DNA of 64,000 nucleotides from Nepenthes gracilis. Its lineage: Eukaryota > Streptophyta > Magnoliopsida > Caryophyllales > Nepenthaceae. The DNA is taken from contig BSYO01000038.1 of NCBI GenBank assembly GCA_033239525.1, positions 7,257,041-7,321,040 of the forward strand, given 5' to 3'. Below the pieces are notes generated by a model. It was not told the DNA's origin. It was given only the letters and a program-made list of their open reading frames with translations, and made no database searches. Both the position numbers and the translations under genes were made by a program. This document shows, piece after piece, positions 43,205-57,782 of this stretch (its first letter is position 1; each line of letters begins with the position of its first letter).

Positions 43205-46200
43205 GTGAGTGAAGAAAAGGACACTGAATAGTTATGCTAATGATATGTTATGCTATTGATAGAAGTGACTGTTGTACAAATCCCCGAGTGTATGATATCT
43301 AACAAGTAAAAATATTAAGTAGATTGAACAGTCACTAAATATCCAAAAAAAAAAAAAAAGCCTTATCTTAATATTATTTAAATTAAATTGTTCATGAGAA
43401 TGATAAATTAACCAATCAAATGTCTAAATACTAAAATAAATTTGGTCAATAACAAGAGGAAATTTAATACATAAAGCTGTTAGGGTATTTTTAATTTCAT
43501 ATGTATAATACCTTTAAATTATTTAATCATTATATCATTTAAGATAATATGTATAATTCTGCCATGGCTTTTTTTTTTAATGTTTTTTTTTCCCTTCTTG
43601 GCAGCCATGTCCTCCATTTAGAATAGAGCCAAAGGTCTCAAATTTAAAAGCCCTTTTAGTTGCTCTAATTTTTCTTTTTATACTACCTGAAATCTTAGAA
43701 AAAATTGTTGAATTTATCTTAAATTGTCCAACCAATCTAGATTGAATGGAGCCAAAGGTCTCCATAGTCTTGTTTAAATGTTAACTTTCCACTAATATAG
43801 ACTGGCATAATATTAAAAATCAAGATATCTTTTCAAGCTTATGATGCTAAGCTTAGGAAATTAGCTAATCAAATAAGAGGTAGGAATTACAAAAATAAAA
43901 AGAACTTTAAAGATTTGCATGATAGAGCACAAATATTTCTAATGACATACAAAAATTTTCAGTCATTCTTTACAACAAAAGCCCAGACAATTCATGGCAT
44001 CCAAATATCCAATGCTCCAAAAATTTTTCAATGTTCCACTCAGCTTGACACTATTAAGCATTTGGTAAAAAATGCCTCCTAATTAAGGTTGTCCAAGCAT
44101 AAGAGCACTATACTTTTCTTTTTTTCCTTTTTTTTTTTAATTTTCTCTCTATTTTTGCAATGCCTCTACTACTGATTTGCAATATAAAATTATTTTTTAT
44201 GTTGTTTTAAAGAGAGACACTATAAAATCTATGTGTCTTACTTTTTGGTTTCATCACTCCTTTCACTTCAATGATTATCCAAAACTATGAGGTTCAATGT
44301 TATGAATTTTAGGGGTTCTCTTAAAGGATATGGTAATTGATTTTAGGCTTAAAAAGGATATGATAATATTGTTTAATAAAAGATAGCCAATTGTCATGGA
44401 TGGCTAATAAGTATAGAGATAATGTGTCACAGAAATATGATATCCATATATACGGTTTATATGTATAAAAATGCATATATATTATAGATGATTGTCTAAA
44501 GAATGATACGGAGAATTCTGGAAAAAAAATAAAAAATAAACTTTACTCAAATCCTTTGAATCGGAAAGAATGTAATTAATTTTAGAATTTTTTTTTATAA
44601 AAAAAATATTTTAAAATGTAAATCCTAATCATTCAAAATAAATAATGGGAGGATAAATCTTATTCGGAAGTTGCAATTTTATATGAAGAAATGATATCCT
44701 CTCATATGGGACAAGCACAGGGAACTCAGGGGGTTCAAAACCAAGCAAGCATGCTAAGTTAAGCATGCTAAGTTAAGGCAAGCAAGTTAAAACCAAAGCA
44801 TGGTATAATTAAAAAAGGACTAGTCTTAAGAGTTTCAAGAAGTGCTTATGGATAAGTTTCAGGAAAGTTTTCTACATTTTTATGCTTGATATGTGTTTTT
44901 TTAAAAATTTTATAGACACTTTAGAGTGAGAATAATAGAAAAATGATGACTTATTTTCATTATACGAGATACACTAAACAAGTGCTATGCAAGAGACCAA
45001 CAAAAATGTCATATTTTAACATAGTGTTTATATATACATTCTCAATTATGAGTAAATAAAGGTTACATTCTTTAGAAAATGCTCAACTTGTCTGAAGATG
45101 GAGTTAAACAATTTCTTAATTGCTTATAATTTCACCCTGAATGATAATTAATTTTTATATAGACATTAAGAATTCGTAAATAGAAAAGTTATATAAATCT
45201 TGTCTAAGTAATCAAAGCAACAACTTAACCATGGCTATGTGCTCAAAGTGTAAAAAAATCATATTATCACTTTAACAAGCACACGATTCAAAAAGAGACA
45301 AAAATAATATTCTTTGTATTCTAGAAAATCCTATTCAATTTTAACTAAATGCTCATCATAGTTAGCTAAAACAACTACAGCCAAAAGACAAAATGCACAG
45401 TAAATGCAAAAATGCCAACTAATTGAAACCTTTTAATAAAAAAATGAGGTAAAAATAGACTTGACTTTCTAACCACAAAAATACAATGTGGCAATGTCAT
45501 AAATGTGCAAATAAAGAGAAGGATAGAGGGACATAAAACTCCCCTGAATGTGCACAAGCTGAAGAGCCTTGACCATTATACTACTCATGCGTTCTTTCAC
45601 TCCCATCAATGTTTTGATTATGGGAAAAACTATAGTACTTACGAACATCTCTCAAATATCAAGAGAACTAGTATTAAAGTAGGACATGGATCAGTTTGAT
45701 GTAGATTGGTAGATAATCAATAACTAAATACAGTTTGAATTTTATTAGATCAAACCAATAGTTGAGACAAATCGCTCGAACTACTAACGTGGGAGTTAGT
45801 TTAATTTGGAAGGTAATATAAGGTTTATAGTACTTTTAACTTATTTATATAAAAATTATTTAGTCAATTTTTATGTCATATATGAAAACCAATGTAATAA
45901 ACAATAATACTATCCAAGATAATTATTAATCATGATATATTTTGTTTATATCACTTGTTGAATATTTGTTTACTATTGTATTTTATAGATTCCAGAATAG
46001 ATTTGCTATGAGATTGTCTGATAGAGAGGATCATGGAAGTTTAATTGTTTTAGCTTTAAGTGTTGGAGAGGGTTAACCTTCTAGAAATTATGGACATTAT
46101 TTTTAGGGCAGTGACCATTGGAACTTTTAGTTGTATTCAAACTATTATTCGTCAATAGTTATGAGAATGTAGACATTTATCATGAATGTTTTTAATTTTA

Positions 46201-48600
46201 AGATATTTTTATTTATGATGGATTTATGATGACTCATCTGCTTTGAAGTTCTATATATGCATTCTGAGTTGGGTCAAGCAATTCTATTCTTGATATTCAC
46301 ATATACTTTATTTGTTAGAAAATAATGTAAAATAAAATAAATAATTACATTTAATGGGTGCAATAAAAATAGATGGATCCAAACCTAAATATCCTAGCCT
46401 TGATGTCAGAATAGATTAGTGAATGGCACAGATAAGGTAAGTTATCATAGAGCTGCCTAGTCAAAACAAGCAAGTCGTCGAATCAAAGCCTAATAGGCCA
46501 TTATACCATGATAGATGGATTACTAAAGACAACGACAAAAGATTGGTTAAACCAAAATATTATACCTAGGACTGTTTTGCTGAACAAATGAATTGTTGGA
46601 TAGCCAACCAAGGGTGTTATATTGAAGATTAGTTAAACAAATAAGTTGTCATATTGAAAAATACTCACAACGAAAAAGTAGAATGTTAATTTTAATAATC
46701 TGCTAAATGGTTAGTATTGACTAGAATCAATAATATCCATGCTAACTAACATTTAAACCTATTAAGAGTGAAAATAGTCACTGAATTATCCCTGCAATAA
46801 TATTTAACACCGCTATAAACATAAGCTCCGTTAATATAGTTGGGGCCTTACAATATGTTCGATTATCATAATCATCTTGGTTATCATATATAATCCCTTT
46901 TTATCTTTAGCATCCTTCTAGCAGTCAAATTTTCTATCGTTAATATTATTTAATGTTAAAAGCTTGACATTCAGACAATCAACTTTCTTAATAAATCACC
47001 CGAAGGTTGGAGCAAGTTATCTAAAAGCCTTCCCCCTCATTTCTTTTACTCACCTTCTAACTTTAACTAGAATAATTCTGATTTAACCATTGAATGAGAC
47101 AAAACAAAAAGTTTATTTTAGTTTGTACTATATAGGTCCAAATTGCCAAGATTCAAGAGTCTAATTTGAAATCATTTGATTCAAATCTAGATTTATTATA
47201 CATGTTAATATCAAATACAAAAGAAAATTATATTAACTATATTATTGATGGGTTCTGTAAAATTTCAAGCTAACCCAAATTTGTAGACACACCCCATGGA
47301 CTTGATAAAAATTCAAGCTAACCAAATCTATAGACCCACCCCATGAACTAGATGGAGGGCCCAGATAATCATACATGGACTTGACATCAACCTAACTCAG
47401 GTTTAGATGACCACAAGTAAAGTTTGATAAGCTAGTTCTAATACTTGGTTGAGTGGCCGTGTACTAGGTAATCGATGACTAGATGACTAAAAAATTAAAA
47501 AAATTAAAGTACGGTTATGAAAAGAGTAATCCAATAAAGGTTAATCCAGAAAAATAAGTTGAGAAGAACTAGGCTGATAAACTAGATAAACGATCCTCTA
47601 TATTTAACCAAAGTTTGTACCCCTTGACAATGACTCAATAGTGATCAAAATAGGCACAATCCCCACAAACCTGAACTTGAAGACAGTTCTTTAAGACTTA
47701 TGGTTGGGAATGTGCATGCTAATGATCGATTTTAATAATTGACTAGAACAGTCAATAACACCTCCAAATTAAGAACAAGTAAAATTTCCTTTTTAAAGGA
47801 ACAACCAATAACATCTCTTTAAGAGAACAGTCAGCAACCTCACAGGAAAATTGACATAAATAGCCCAAAATAACTTGTCTTACACCCAACAATTATGAAG
47901 TCCCTTATCAATGTAAAGGCATTTTCAAACAAATCCAACAGTGTGATCTTTGAGGTCTCTAGTATTTTTCACTTTCTACTAGCACTTGAGCCTACAAATC
48001 AAAGAGGTCCAATGCTCGCCTTTTGGAATATCTCCCTACAAAATATTCTTAGAGCTTAGTCCTCCAATATTTTATTATCTTTTGCTCTCTATCAAATTTA
48101 TAGGTCAGACAATATTACTGATTTAAATATTAAATGATGAATTAAAAAGTTAGTCTTATTCCTACGAATTCTTTTTTTTTTTTTTTTGACTTGTAATACA
48201 TAGAATTTGAATTAAAAGATTTAAAAAACCATTCAAGGAGATTTTGAGTCCAAATTCTTGTCCAAGATACACATCAATTATAAACCTCGTAATTATTGCT
48301 GAGCATGGAAAATGGGTTTTTTTAGCATTTAAAACGTCCTTGACTACGCCATGCTAAAGGAACAATAGGATGTGCTTCAACTCATTAGTGGGAGTGCATA
48401 TGTTTAGGATATAAGAATTACTATATTATAATTCATCGATTATATTTTTTAAAATATTTTATAAAAAAAACTTATCTTTACCATAAATGTAAAATATAAA
48501 ATTGAATTTATCTAAAAACAAATTGAAAAATGTACTTCCTTCATTCTTAAATATCAAAATAAAAATATATTATTTTAGAAGGAAAAATATTAACAAATTA
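43205..48600. other. Intergenic AT-rich DNA, no recognisable gene
   Basis: No supported coding or RNA gene. Short tandem repeats occur at about 44750-44780 (GCATGCTAAGTTAA twice) and 47253-47345 (TTCAAGCTAACC twice, about 55 bp apart). Two similar stretches, AATAGAGCCAAAGGTCTC at about 43622 and AATGGAGCCAAAGGTCTC at about 43744, recur 120 bp apart. Confidence 0.55.
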
Positions 48601-48639
48601 TTAAAAGATATTTATTGAAGTTTCATGGGTCCAACCATG

Positions 48640-50840
48640 ATGAAGGATGATTTGACAACTAGCCCATTGTCAGCAAAACCCATAAACCATTCAATTGGAT
48701 CATCTACTGCGTACAGGCTCAAGGAGGATCAACGACCCAATCTAAAAAAATAGCCTCTGTTGCTCAGCCAATCACGACAAAGTCAACCCTCCACCTCAAC
48801 GATAGCAATCTAACAACGTAAAAGATGCTGATGCTATAAGTCTCAGCCAATGGTGATGGTGGTCAACCATGGGGAATCACCATGCCCGTTGACCAACAGT
48901 TGTCCAGCCAACCTATTCAAGAAGCCTAACCCATTTAGCCACCTCCAGCCACGGTCACGTGTGCAACCCCAGTGAATCAATTACCGAGTGCAGTCCTAGT
49001 GAGCCACCAACCGCATGTGACCTGACAGGAGCCCAATCCTCCTTTTTTCTAAGTCGTTCCCCTTCGGGCGCTGTATAGGAGCTCAAGCCTCCTCCCTCAA
49101 TCCCCATAACCGTGCATTATTGTATTCTTTCTTATCCTCATTGCATCTTTTTATTTTGTTGAAAAGATTTCTAATTTGAACGTTAGAAGACAAATCGGAG
49201 AGCGAGTCCCATAAATCCTCTGAACTCTTTTTTATAATTTGTCATGTGCAGGTTCTAAATTAGTAGCGATGGAGATCGGAACCGTTCCAGTTCAACATGT
49301 TGTAGAAGATCGCGTGACTCCCTGATCCGTACCATAATCCGAAAATCATGAACCCATCATTGACACCGTCTGTGAGAATGACGTAACAGTCCAACCACCA
49401 ACCATCACACTCCTAACAGCAAACATAGTCAACACGAGGGTGCAAACCAAGGTGCCACCTAGGGACACTGCCATCCAAGGTGACGACCTCTCCGCGGGAT
49501 GCCCTATGAGTGAGCGTCCTGAGCCCGATGTCTGTGCGTTGGCAACCAAGATGGGGAACGTCTTTGAAATGCTCAAGAGGATTAGCAATTGACTGGACGT
49601 ATAGCAAGTGGGGGCTCCGGCCTCCACAGCACAAACTTCAACTTCCAATCCAAAGGTTGAAGCCACCGATCGAGAAGGCCTTGAGGCCCGACGATGCTGG
49701 GGCCTAAGAGGACTTGAGCAGCAAGGCTCGAACATGGCCAAAGGGCCGACCAAGCCATTGGACACGAGAGGAAAGCCTTAAGTGGCGGAACCCTCACTAC
49801 TCTCATAGTGATCGGATGCCCGTGGCCTCAAGGAGAACCCTTTACACCGTACAACCACCATGAGTCGAAAGCCGCATGGCCGCACATCTCTCTCCAATTC
49901 ACTCGGAGCTGAGGAATTTCCTCAATGCCAAGAGGGTCTTGTCCACCTCTTGCATGGAGGAGAAGGTAGAACCCATATGGTAGTGCGTTTTTCGGGGTGA
50001 TGCCGGAGGAAGGGTCACAGACCTAAGGAGGTCGCCCTTCGCGATGGAGATTAGCCCGCAGCCACTCCCCCATAAGTTCAAAATGTCGACCCTCGAGTTA
50101 TATGACTAGACTGGTTGATCGATGATCCAGCTGGACCACTTTTACACTCTTCTAAGCTTCCAAGGCCTAGGCGAGGCTACCATATGCTAGTGCTTCCCTT
50201 TGACGCTCAAAGGGGACGCTTGCCTTTGGTTCTATGACATTGAGCAGAACTCTATCTAGATGTTCGTGGAGATTTTTGATTGCTTTTATTGCCCTTTGGT
50301 TCTACACCTTTGCTTTTGCCTCCAGCCGAAGGGAGGTGAAGCAACCATGGCACCACAATCTACTCTTAATAGGAGAGAAGCTGAGGGCATCTACAACACA
50401 GTCATGCTACCTCCACATGTTTATCAAAATTACACATAAACCATCGCCATGGAACATAACTCTAAAGGATTTCCCAAACTTACATAGCATAGCAACCCCT
50501 CTCCCCACTCCATCCCTCCCCCGTCATAAAAAAAAAAATCTTCTGTGCTTTCATTGCCAACCTGGAGCCCGAAAACTTCTTCAAGCACCTAACCCATCAA
50601 AACTCTCAAACTTTCCGAAAGGTTGAGGCGATTGCCCAAGCATACATTGGGCCGAGAAGGCCAATGAGGCAAAATTATCCAGAGCGCATGGATCGGCAGC
50701 CAGAGAGGCCCGCAAATGAGAAGAAGAGGAATGGGGATGACTACCGTCCCTAAGAGTTGCACAATAATTCACAAGTGGATCCAGACAAAAAACACGCGTA
50801 CTACATAATAAGTGTAGGCATATTTGGTTAAATGCGCGCA
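48640..50840 (+). mobile_element. Decayed Ty3/gypsy leader and gag region
   Basis: A sharp GC-rich island. About 49269-49860 is a broken N-terminal gag (starts ATGGAGATCGGAACC). The gag core shows PLPHKFKMSTLELYD at about 50060-50100, the counterpart of LPxxFKMPxxExYDGT in Ty3/gypsy gag, followed by QLDHFYTLL, LAFGSMTLSRTLSRCSWRFL and GEKLRA (GESLRxY). RT and integrase were not found. Neither LTR was delimited. Confidence 0.6.
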
Positions 50841-51239
50841 CGTGTGAAACAAGCTCACATCGAGGATATATGTATTGGATTAAATGTGCTCATATATAGA
50901 ACAAACATGGTCAGCCATGAAAACTAGAAGAGGGATGCCCTATGTAGAATAAACGTGTATTCAGCACTCGTTTTTATTGACGCGTGAGATCCCCTCAAAT
51001 CACATGTTTAATTGATCACGAAATACGCCAATACAAGATATTCTTAACAAATTTCAAATATTAAAATTAATAATAATATTTTATAAAGTTGAAGATAATT
51101 TTACTTTTTTCCTACAAAATAAGTTCCTTTTATGTATTTCCTTCACTTTGTAATATGCCAACAAAAATGTACGGGATATTGGTTCCATGTGCATTGAAAA
51201 ACTAATAAAATTTAAATAAATTTAAAATAATTACACTGT

Positions 51240-52230
51240 CTTATTATTATACCTTAATGCCTAAATTAAAATTATTGGATACTAATAACCAAATCAACGT
51301 AAATACCAGCACAACTATCTGATGGACAACTATAGGGGGACAACAAATTAGCTCTGTCCATCCACCATTAGCAATATTAAAATTACATATAGAAGGAACC
51401 TATATAACAGGAGTACCTTTTAAAAAAGGAGCTGATAAAGATCAAATAAGTGAAGGAACATTAGATGATATTTAAAAATTATATGAACAAAATAATTATC
51501 ATTCTCAAATATTACACATTGTAGCAAAACAATTAAACAGGACCAAAAATACAATCCACAACAAGCCTGAGCACAACCATGTCTTTCCCTATAGTATAGC
51601 TCCACCTTTTATTTCAACATATATCCTATTCGGAAAGGATATAAGCCAATAACCTTAAAAAAAACTGATATTTGTTTAGAAATACTTACTTAAAAGATTC
51701 AACAATTAACTCCTCCGTCTTCTACTAGCACACCAAATATAATTAAAACAGTTCAAATAATAGATTAACTTGAAGAAATGTTAAATATAGAACAAGACAT
51801 TAATAAAATTAGGCAACCAAGGAGGTATACTCCTAATCCTCCTAGATAATATCAAACTAGAAACTATTATCCTCAACTAACTCCACTCAATATTCAATAT
51901 GAAGAATGAAATCAATTTCAAATTAAAATGTTTAGTGAATAAGCCATTCATGAATGAAATATAGATGGCAAATCTGAATATGAGATAATATGCTTACCTC
52001 ATGACATTGGAATGATTGCTATGGCCTAACAGGTCTAATATATAAAGGACCATCAAACTTAAAGATTCATAGTTATAGGATTTACACGAACACTCTAATT
52101 TTGGTGGGATAATGCAATGCTCACACATCAGCGAAATTATATCCTCAATCATACTGAATTTGTCCAAATAGGTGGAGAAGATAATACTATTCATTTCAAA
52201 AACAAGGAAAATATTTTGCTAAATGTTAGA
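51240..52230 (+). mobile_element. Second pararetrovirus fragment: N-terminal and capsid region
   Basis: Plus-strand reading gives SSVHPPLAILKLHIEG, GVPFKKGADKDQISEGTLDD and LYEQNNYHSQILHIVAKQL at about 51345-51535, then NYYPQLTPLNIQYEE at about 51865-51905 and NIDGKSEYEIICLPHDIGM, ending VIGFTRTL with FWWDNA near 52115. The first half corresponds to unit B (about 32275-32500) and the second to unit A's capsid (about 30810-30555), so here the two lie on one strand in order. Many stops; no RT. Confidence 0.7.
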
Positions 52231-53771
52231 CTCAATCTTGTTGTATTTCTTGATCTTTTAGATTAACTAATTGAATTTCTAGTAGGGTTTGGGATGGAGA
52301 ATCATTGTTGGAGAAATACTTCTAGGTTGTCTTATTTGTCATCGAGATTGTATCTAGTTTAGATTATGTTTAAAGTAATCGATTTTGGTTTGTATGTATT
52401 TGTAGAAGATGGCTTTTAAATTATGTTTTTATGTAGTTGACAGAGTTAATTATGAATAATTGATTTTTTTCTTATTTATATGTATTATCGTTGAGCAAGT
52501 GGAGTGATTTAGAGTCACTTTCGGAGTGTGACCATTTGTTCCTAGAATTGTCAATATAAATTGGGTTTATCTAATAATATTTATTGTAAAGTTACACTCT
52601 AATATTTTTAGATTAAATTTTATTTTTGTCACATATTTATAATTTGGAAAAGTGTTATTAATTCACAATTGATGGTGAATGACTATTATTTTTTCTTCTA
52701 AATTGTGATGGATCACGTCTTAAATTTTGTTATTAACTATAATTATAATTAATTATATTCTAATTACCATTTCAACCAATAATATGATCAATTGACTATC
52801 CAAACGTGAATTCTACATCAGTATCACCACCGACCAAACACAAATAACACAATATTTAATACAAGACTCAAATATTTTGCCATGTTATCGGTGGCTTCAA
52901 TAATGACTCAAAGTAATACAACATCGGACCATAATAAGAAAAAATGCGTGTTCAATATTGAAATCAATATATAACAATCTGCGAAAATAATAAACATCCA
53001 TAAATTTAATCAATCAAAATTAAAATCATTAATGACAATAAACCGAAATCAAACTTTGGACAGATAGTACCCAAATTATGACATAAGGCCACAGCAGATT
53101 TCAAATCAATACGACCTGCTGTCCAAACTCAAAAAATCAACTAAGATATATTATTTTTCTCACTTATAAGCTACTATAACACATCCAACACATCGACTAA
53201 TACCAAATGCCACAAAATATCATTTAAGACATCTAAACTCTATCCAAAAACTAACAACATTATAACCTATTGTCCAAAACTTAAATTAAACTAAAATACA
53301 ACATCTAAGTACATTAAATATTGTTTGAAAATATAGATCAACATAAATTATCTATAAAAGTATAAATTAAACACTTTGGTTTTCACTCCTGCTCATTCAT
53401 TAAGAACTTGTGTAACTCATCTGAAGGATTAGTAAAATAATAAGAAAGTAAATCAAATACTTAATAAGGTATAATATATTTAATAAATATGATATTTTAT
53501 ACTTATAAATATACTGAAGGAAGGAATAGAGATCATGATAGGATATAATGACATGCTAAGTATAGAAAAACTTACATGATGCATTCTTGAATTTTTTATC
53601 TTATTCTTTCTTAATCTTAATTATTAAAACATATTTAAATCTTACTTTTTTTTTAGGAACGGAGCTAGTAGGCCCTATTGACTAAAGGAGTGGACACTCA
53701 AAATCTGAATTGTATATGTTCTCATACAACCAAAAGTTATACTCTTCTATTCAAGGCTTGATGGTTAATTG
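52231..53771. other. Intergenic AT-rich DNA, no recognisable gene
   Basis: Very AT-rich with no supported feature; short ORFs are low complexity. Confidence 0.55.
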
Positions 53772-56654
53772 TGTGACGACCCGAACACAAAATCCATAAC
53801 CAATATCCAAATTTGGTCACATAGAAAAAATTTAAGTCTCCTATCAATATATAATACATCCACAACAGATAAAAATATAAATATAATAATCTAAATATTC
53901 TTACACCAACGATAAATTTAAAAAAAAAATACATGACCCCATAAATCTAGACAAAATAAAGCAAAATATCAAAATGTATTTCCAGAGTATACAATCAACA
54001 CTTTCTCCCATTGGGTCTTAATCTTTCTTGCCACAACCTTCTATCTAACTCTAGAGTTATCATTGTCTATACTTGCTATTATGGAAGAAAGAAAGATAGT
54101 ATGAGTGAATTAAATGCCTAACAAGTGATAAAAAATACAAAAACAAGAAATGATAATAAATATTTTAAATATACAATATGTAATATATGCTAAGAGTCAT
54201 GAATAATAATACAATATCCAACAGATCAATATATCCAAGAAAATGTATTTTCTCGCATCTACGATTCAAATATACAAGAAAAGCAGATTACTCCAACTCT
54301 AATGTGACAAAAATCATAAGATTTCACTAATAAAAAGACAAAAATTCCTTAGAATCCAATCTCATAAGAAATAAAGAGATCTCCTGATCGGAATATCAGT
54401 ATGAACGACCTAAATATCAAATAACAACAAACAATATGAATTTCACTGAATCCAAATATCTTAAAATTTGACACATGGATTCTACCGAATACAACTCGTA
54501 AATTCTACCGAATTTTAATTTCTAGAGGTATGAACAATAATGAATATCATAATAAATCTCCTTAGATCTTATTTTGCCTCTGTGAATCAAAGGCCGTATA
54601 TTTACGCCCCAAACGATTGGGTAAGTATAACGAAATTATTCATAGTATCATCGCTACCCCTACAGTCCTCTTAAAGGCTGTACCCGTAGTATGTCATACC
54701 ATCTGTGATACTCCTCACTAAATAATATTCTTGATATCATCTCCTACGATAGTTACATGGCTATAAATATCCCTTCACAATAAACAATGCCTCATTATCA
54801 CCATGATACGGAATCGGTATCGGATAAGTGTAAACCACACTAAAGTGTCATAGCCTCCCATTCGACTAGATACCTTAATATTTTCATTACTCTCCTTAAC
54901 ATTGACCGTAGGAGGCTAATAATCCAAATACTCACGAAATCGAATATAACGGAAAAGAGGCTTTGAAAGTTCAATTATAAAAATGTCGTTCGGTATTGAT
55001 AAAGACTGTACTCACACCATTAATGTTAATACAAAGGAATTTATCACAGAACGATAAAAGAATAGGAGAAAAATGGGAAATATATATTTAGGCCAATTTA
55101 AACATTTATCTAGTCCTCTATTCTTCTTGATATATGAATTCTATCATCCAAATCATATATTAATCGTCACTTGTGGACAATCCTATTATTACCAAATCTG
55201 ATTCATTCATCTCAAATGCATCTAATAATTTTCAACAAAAGTATATAATAACTTTAACCGCGCTTTATAAATCAACTTATATTCTAAAATATGTACATAC
55301 CTATTTACCATCACTTAATTCGCTAATATTTATTTTACCAATTATTCATATTTATATATATATATATATTCACCAATAATTTTCCACATACTCCACATCC
55401 TCTCCCAACCTCTCTCTCACGTGCATACACACACCTTCAGCGTCCTGCGCTTCTCTCATACACACCCATTGCCACCATACACCACAATCTCACTTAACAC
55501 ATTTTGCCCTACAACACAGCCATACACACACACACATGTATACACTACATATATACGTCGTATACTTACACGGTCGTGTACACATACCCACGTACATGCC
55601 ATACATATACACACGACTCCTTACACAGCCACAACTGAACGTATTTGTTACCGATTACACATTGCGTATTGTACATACCCCACAACACCACATGTATAAA
55701 TATATGTATAAATACATACATAAGTATTCACATATACCTCAGCATATATTTATATACGTATACCGATTCCTAATCCGTTATAGCTCCAAAGGCCAGGAAC
55801 CCTAAGATGCCCAATTTTCCAGACTATTTCCCAAATTTCACCTTATCACCCAATTTGGATTGATTGGCACAAAATCAATCGATGCAAGCAAATAAATAAC
55901 ATCAAGGATGAGAAAGGAAGATTTACTTACAAAATGAAGAGTTGAAACTCCCTCACTACCTCCGGGTCATTAAACCCAACCGAAAAACGGGAAACGATGC
56001 TCTGTTTCCATGATGGCGCCAAACTTTCCAAAATCTAGGTACTATGCAAAATCAATTCTTCATGGTTCCATTAGACAATTTATGCAGCAACAATTTATCA
56101 TTAATCCCAAGGGGATGGTCATTTCCTCACTGAGCCGGAGCTTTGCATTCGAGTTCTCAAATTAGTAACCCTTCATTTTCAACAGTTTCCCACCAAAACA
56201 AAGCATAAAATACGAGATTCAATAATGACAAGAATGAAGGAAGAGCTTATTTTGCGAAGTAAGAAGTTTACTTGCAAAAATAGAAGATTTCATACAAGGA
56301 GACTCAAATCAACTTGCCTCAATTTTGTATTCTTCTTGTGGCAATGAGAGCAGCGGTACAAATAGACGACTATGACCTTCTCCAACATTGATAAATCGAT
56401 GGTGACGGCAACAATAACAGTGGCCCGGCCTTCCTCTCTCCTCTCTGCTACTCCAAGAATCGGTTTCCATATATAGAGGGAAAATGAGATTGGCCACCGA
56501 GAGGAAGAAGGAAATCTGCTTATAAATTCTAATTTTTCCAACTGTTTGGCTGAAGAAGAGGAAGTCGCCACGGAGCACAAATCAGCTAGCAGTTTCTCCC
56601 TCTTTCCTCTCCTTCTTTTTCGTTCGTCTCTCTCCCTCCTCCTCCTTCTTCTTC

Positions 56655-56656
<2 letters not shown>

Positions 56657-56709
<53 letters not shown>

Positions 56710-56710
56710 T
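56657..56710 (+). repeat. (TTA)n microsatellite
   Basis: About 18 near-perfect TTA units after a CTT-rich run, then degenerate ATT repeats to about 56835. Confidence 0.9.
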
Positions 56711-56840
56711 TCTATTTACTTATTTATTATTAATATTTTATTATAATATTATTAAATATTATTATTTATTACTAATTATTATTAATATTTATTAGTATAT
56801 ATTATTATTCACATTTATCATTATTATTATCATTTGTCAT

Positions 56841-57659
56841 TGTTGGGTACATGTATCTAAAGTCCAAGCTGTGGATCCGTCACCAAGGAAATTGGCAGAG
56901 AAGCAAAAAGGCCTCAGGAAGCCCAAGCGTGTGAATCGGCCCATGGAATATAGTGAGCCTGGAAGTCACTATAGGGCACAAATCTATAATGGACTTCAAG
57001 CGCCGCTTGACCAGAAAGGACCACACGGGAGGTATTCTGCGGATGAACAGTTAGACAATAGAAGGAATGATGACCTGTGTAGCACGTGACTAGCAGAACG
57101 AACGTTATAGGAAGCAGCCGTACACACAACCCACTTGATTGGACAAGAGGAACTCGCAGAGTTGGTGGCGGGGCTCCTGACATACGCCAACGCCACGTGG
57201 ACGGATTTCATGGGAAACTCGATCACTATAAATACCTTAGCTATTCACCAAACAAAGGATCTAAAAAAATCCCCACATTAACTCTTGTTACCTTCAGCAC
57301 AAAAAGAAAAATGAAGAGAGGAGCTCAGGACTGGTGTTGTAAGAGTAACTATTCGAATTTCCAAACTTAAGGTTCTCGACCTGACATACTTGAGTGTATT
57401 TTGTAAACCTCTGCATTCAAGTACAGCATAGTGGAAACAATTTTTCGACTAGAGTCCTGTGATTTTTTCTTCTCATTCAAGAAAAGATTTTCACGTAAAA
57501 ACACTCGTATACTGATCCTCGTCCCCTCGCTCAGCTTTAGTCCCCGCCTCATACTCGCCTATTGTCCTCGTTCTCTATCGCCGCACTTTGTACAAGTAAA
57601 CCTTTGGTGTTGCTGTCGAATCCTTATCCTGATCGAAGTAAGGATCCAAGGACGCAACA
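56841..57659 (+). repeat. Solo LTR nested in the larger LTR
   Basis: 819 bp, from TGTTGGGTACATG to GGACGCAACA, flanked by GTCAT and GTTAT (4 of 5 bases match). More GC-rich than its host sequence. CACTATAAATACC at about 57224-57236 is a good TATA box for an LTR promoter, about two fifths of the way in. Short ORFs in it are spurious. Confidence 0.6.
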
Positions 57660-57782
57660 GTTATTTATTATGAATTATTTAATATCTAATATTATCTATA
57701 ATATTTATAAATATCAATATATTATTTATTACTATATTAAATCTATTACTATATAACTTGATCAAAATATCGAGGTGTTACA

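Larger units (their letters stand above)
53772..57782. repeat. Solo LTR of a large gypsy-type element, containing a nested LTR
   Basis: Starts TGTGACGACCCGAAC and ends GAGGTGTTACA, the terminal pattern of long LTRs of plant Ty3/gypsy chromoviruses (Tekay/Del type; family from memory). About 4.0 kb, or 3.2 kb without the nested insert. Flanks are AATTG and AATTA, an imperfect 5-bp target duplication. No internal polyprotein is adjacent, so I read it as a solo LTR. It contains a CA/TA-rich stretch (55330-55780) and a TTA microsatellite. Confidence 0.55.

Noticed and set aside
49346..49765. 139-codon minus-strand ORF in the GC-rich island
   Set aside because: Long chance ORF in GC-rich gypsy gag DNA; the plus strand carries the recognisable gag motif nearby.
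55421..55805. His/Thr-rich ORFs
   Set aside because: Translations of CA and TA microsatellite-like DNA within the large LTR.
56546..56746. Poly-Leu ORF
   Set aside because: Translation of the (TTA)n microsatellite.
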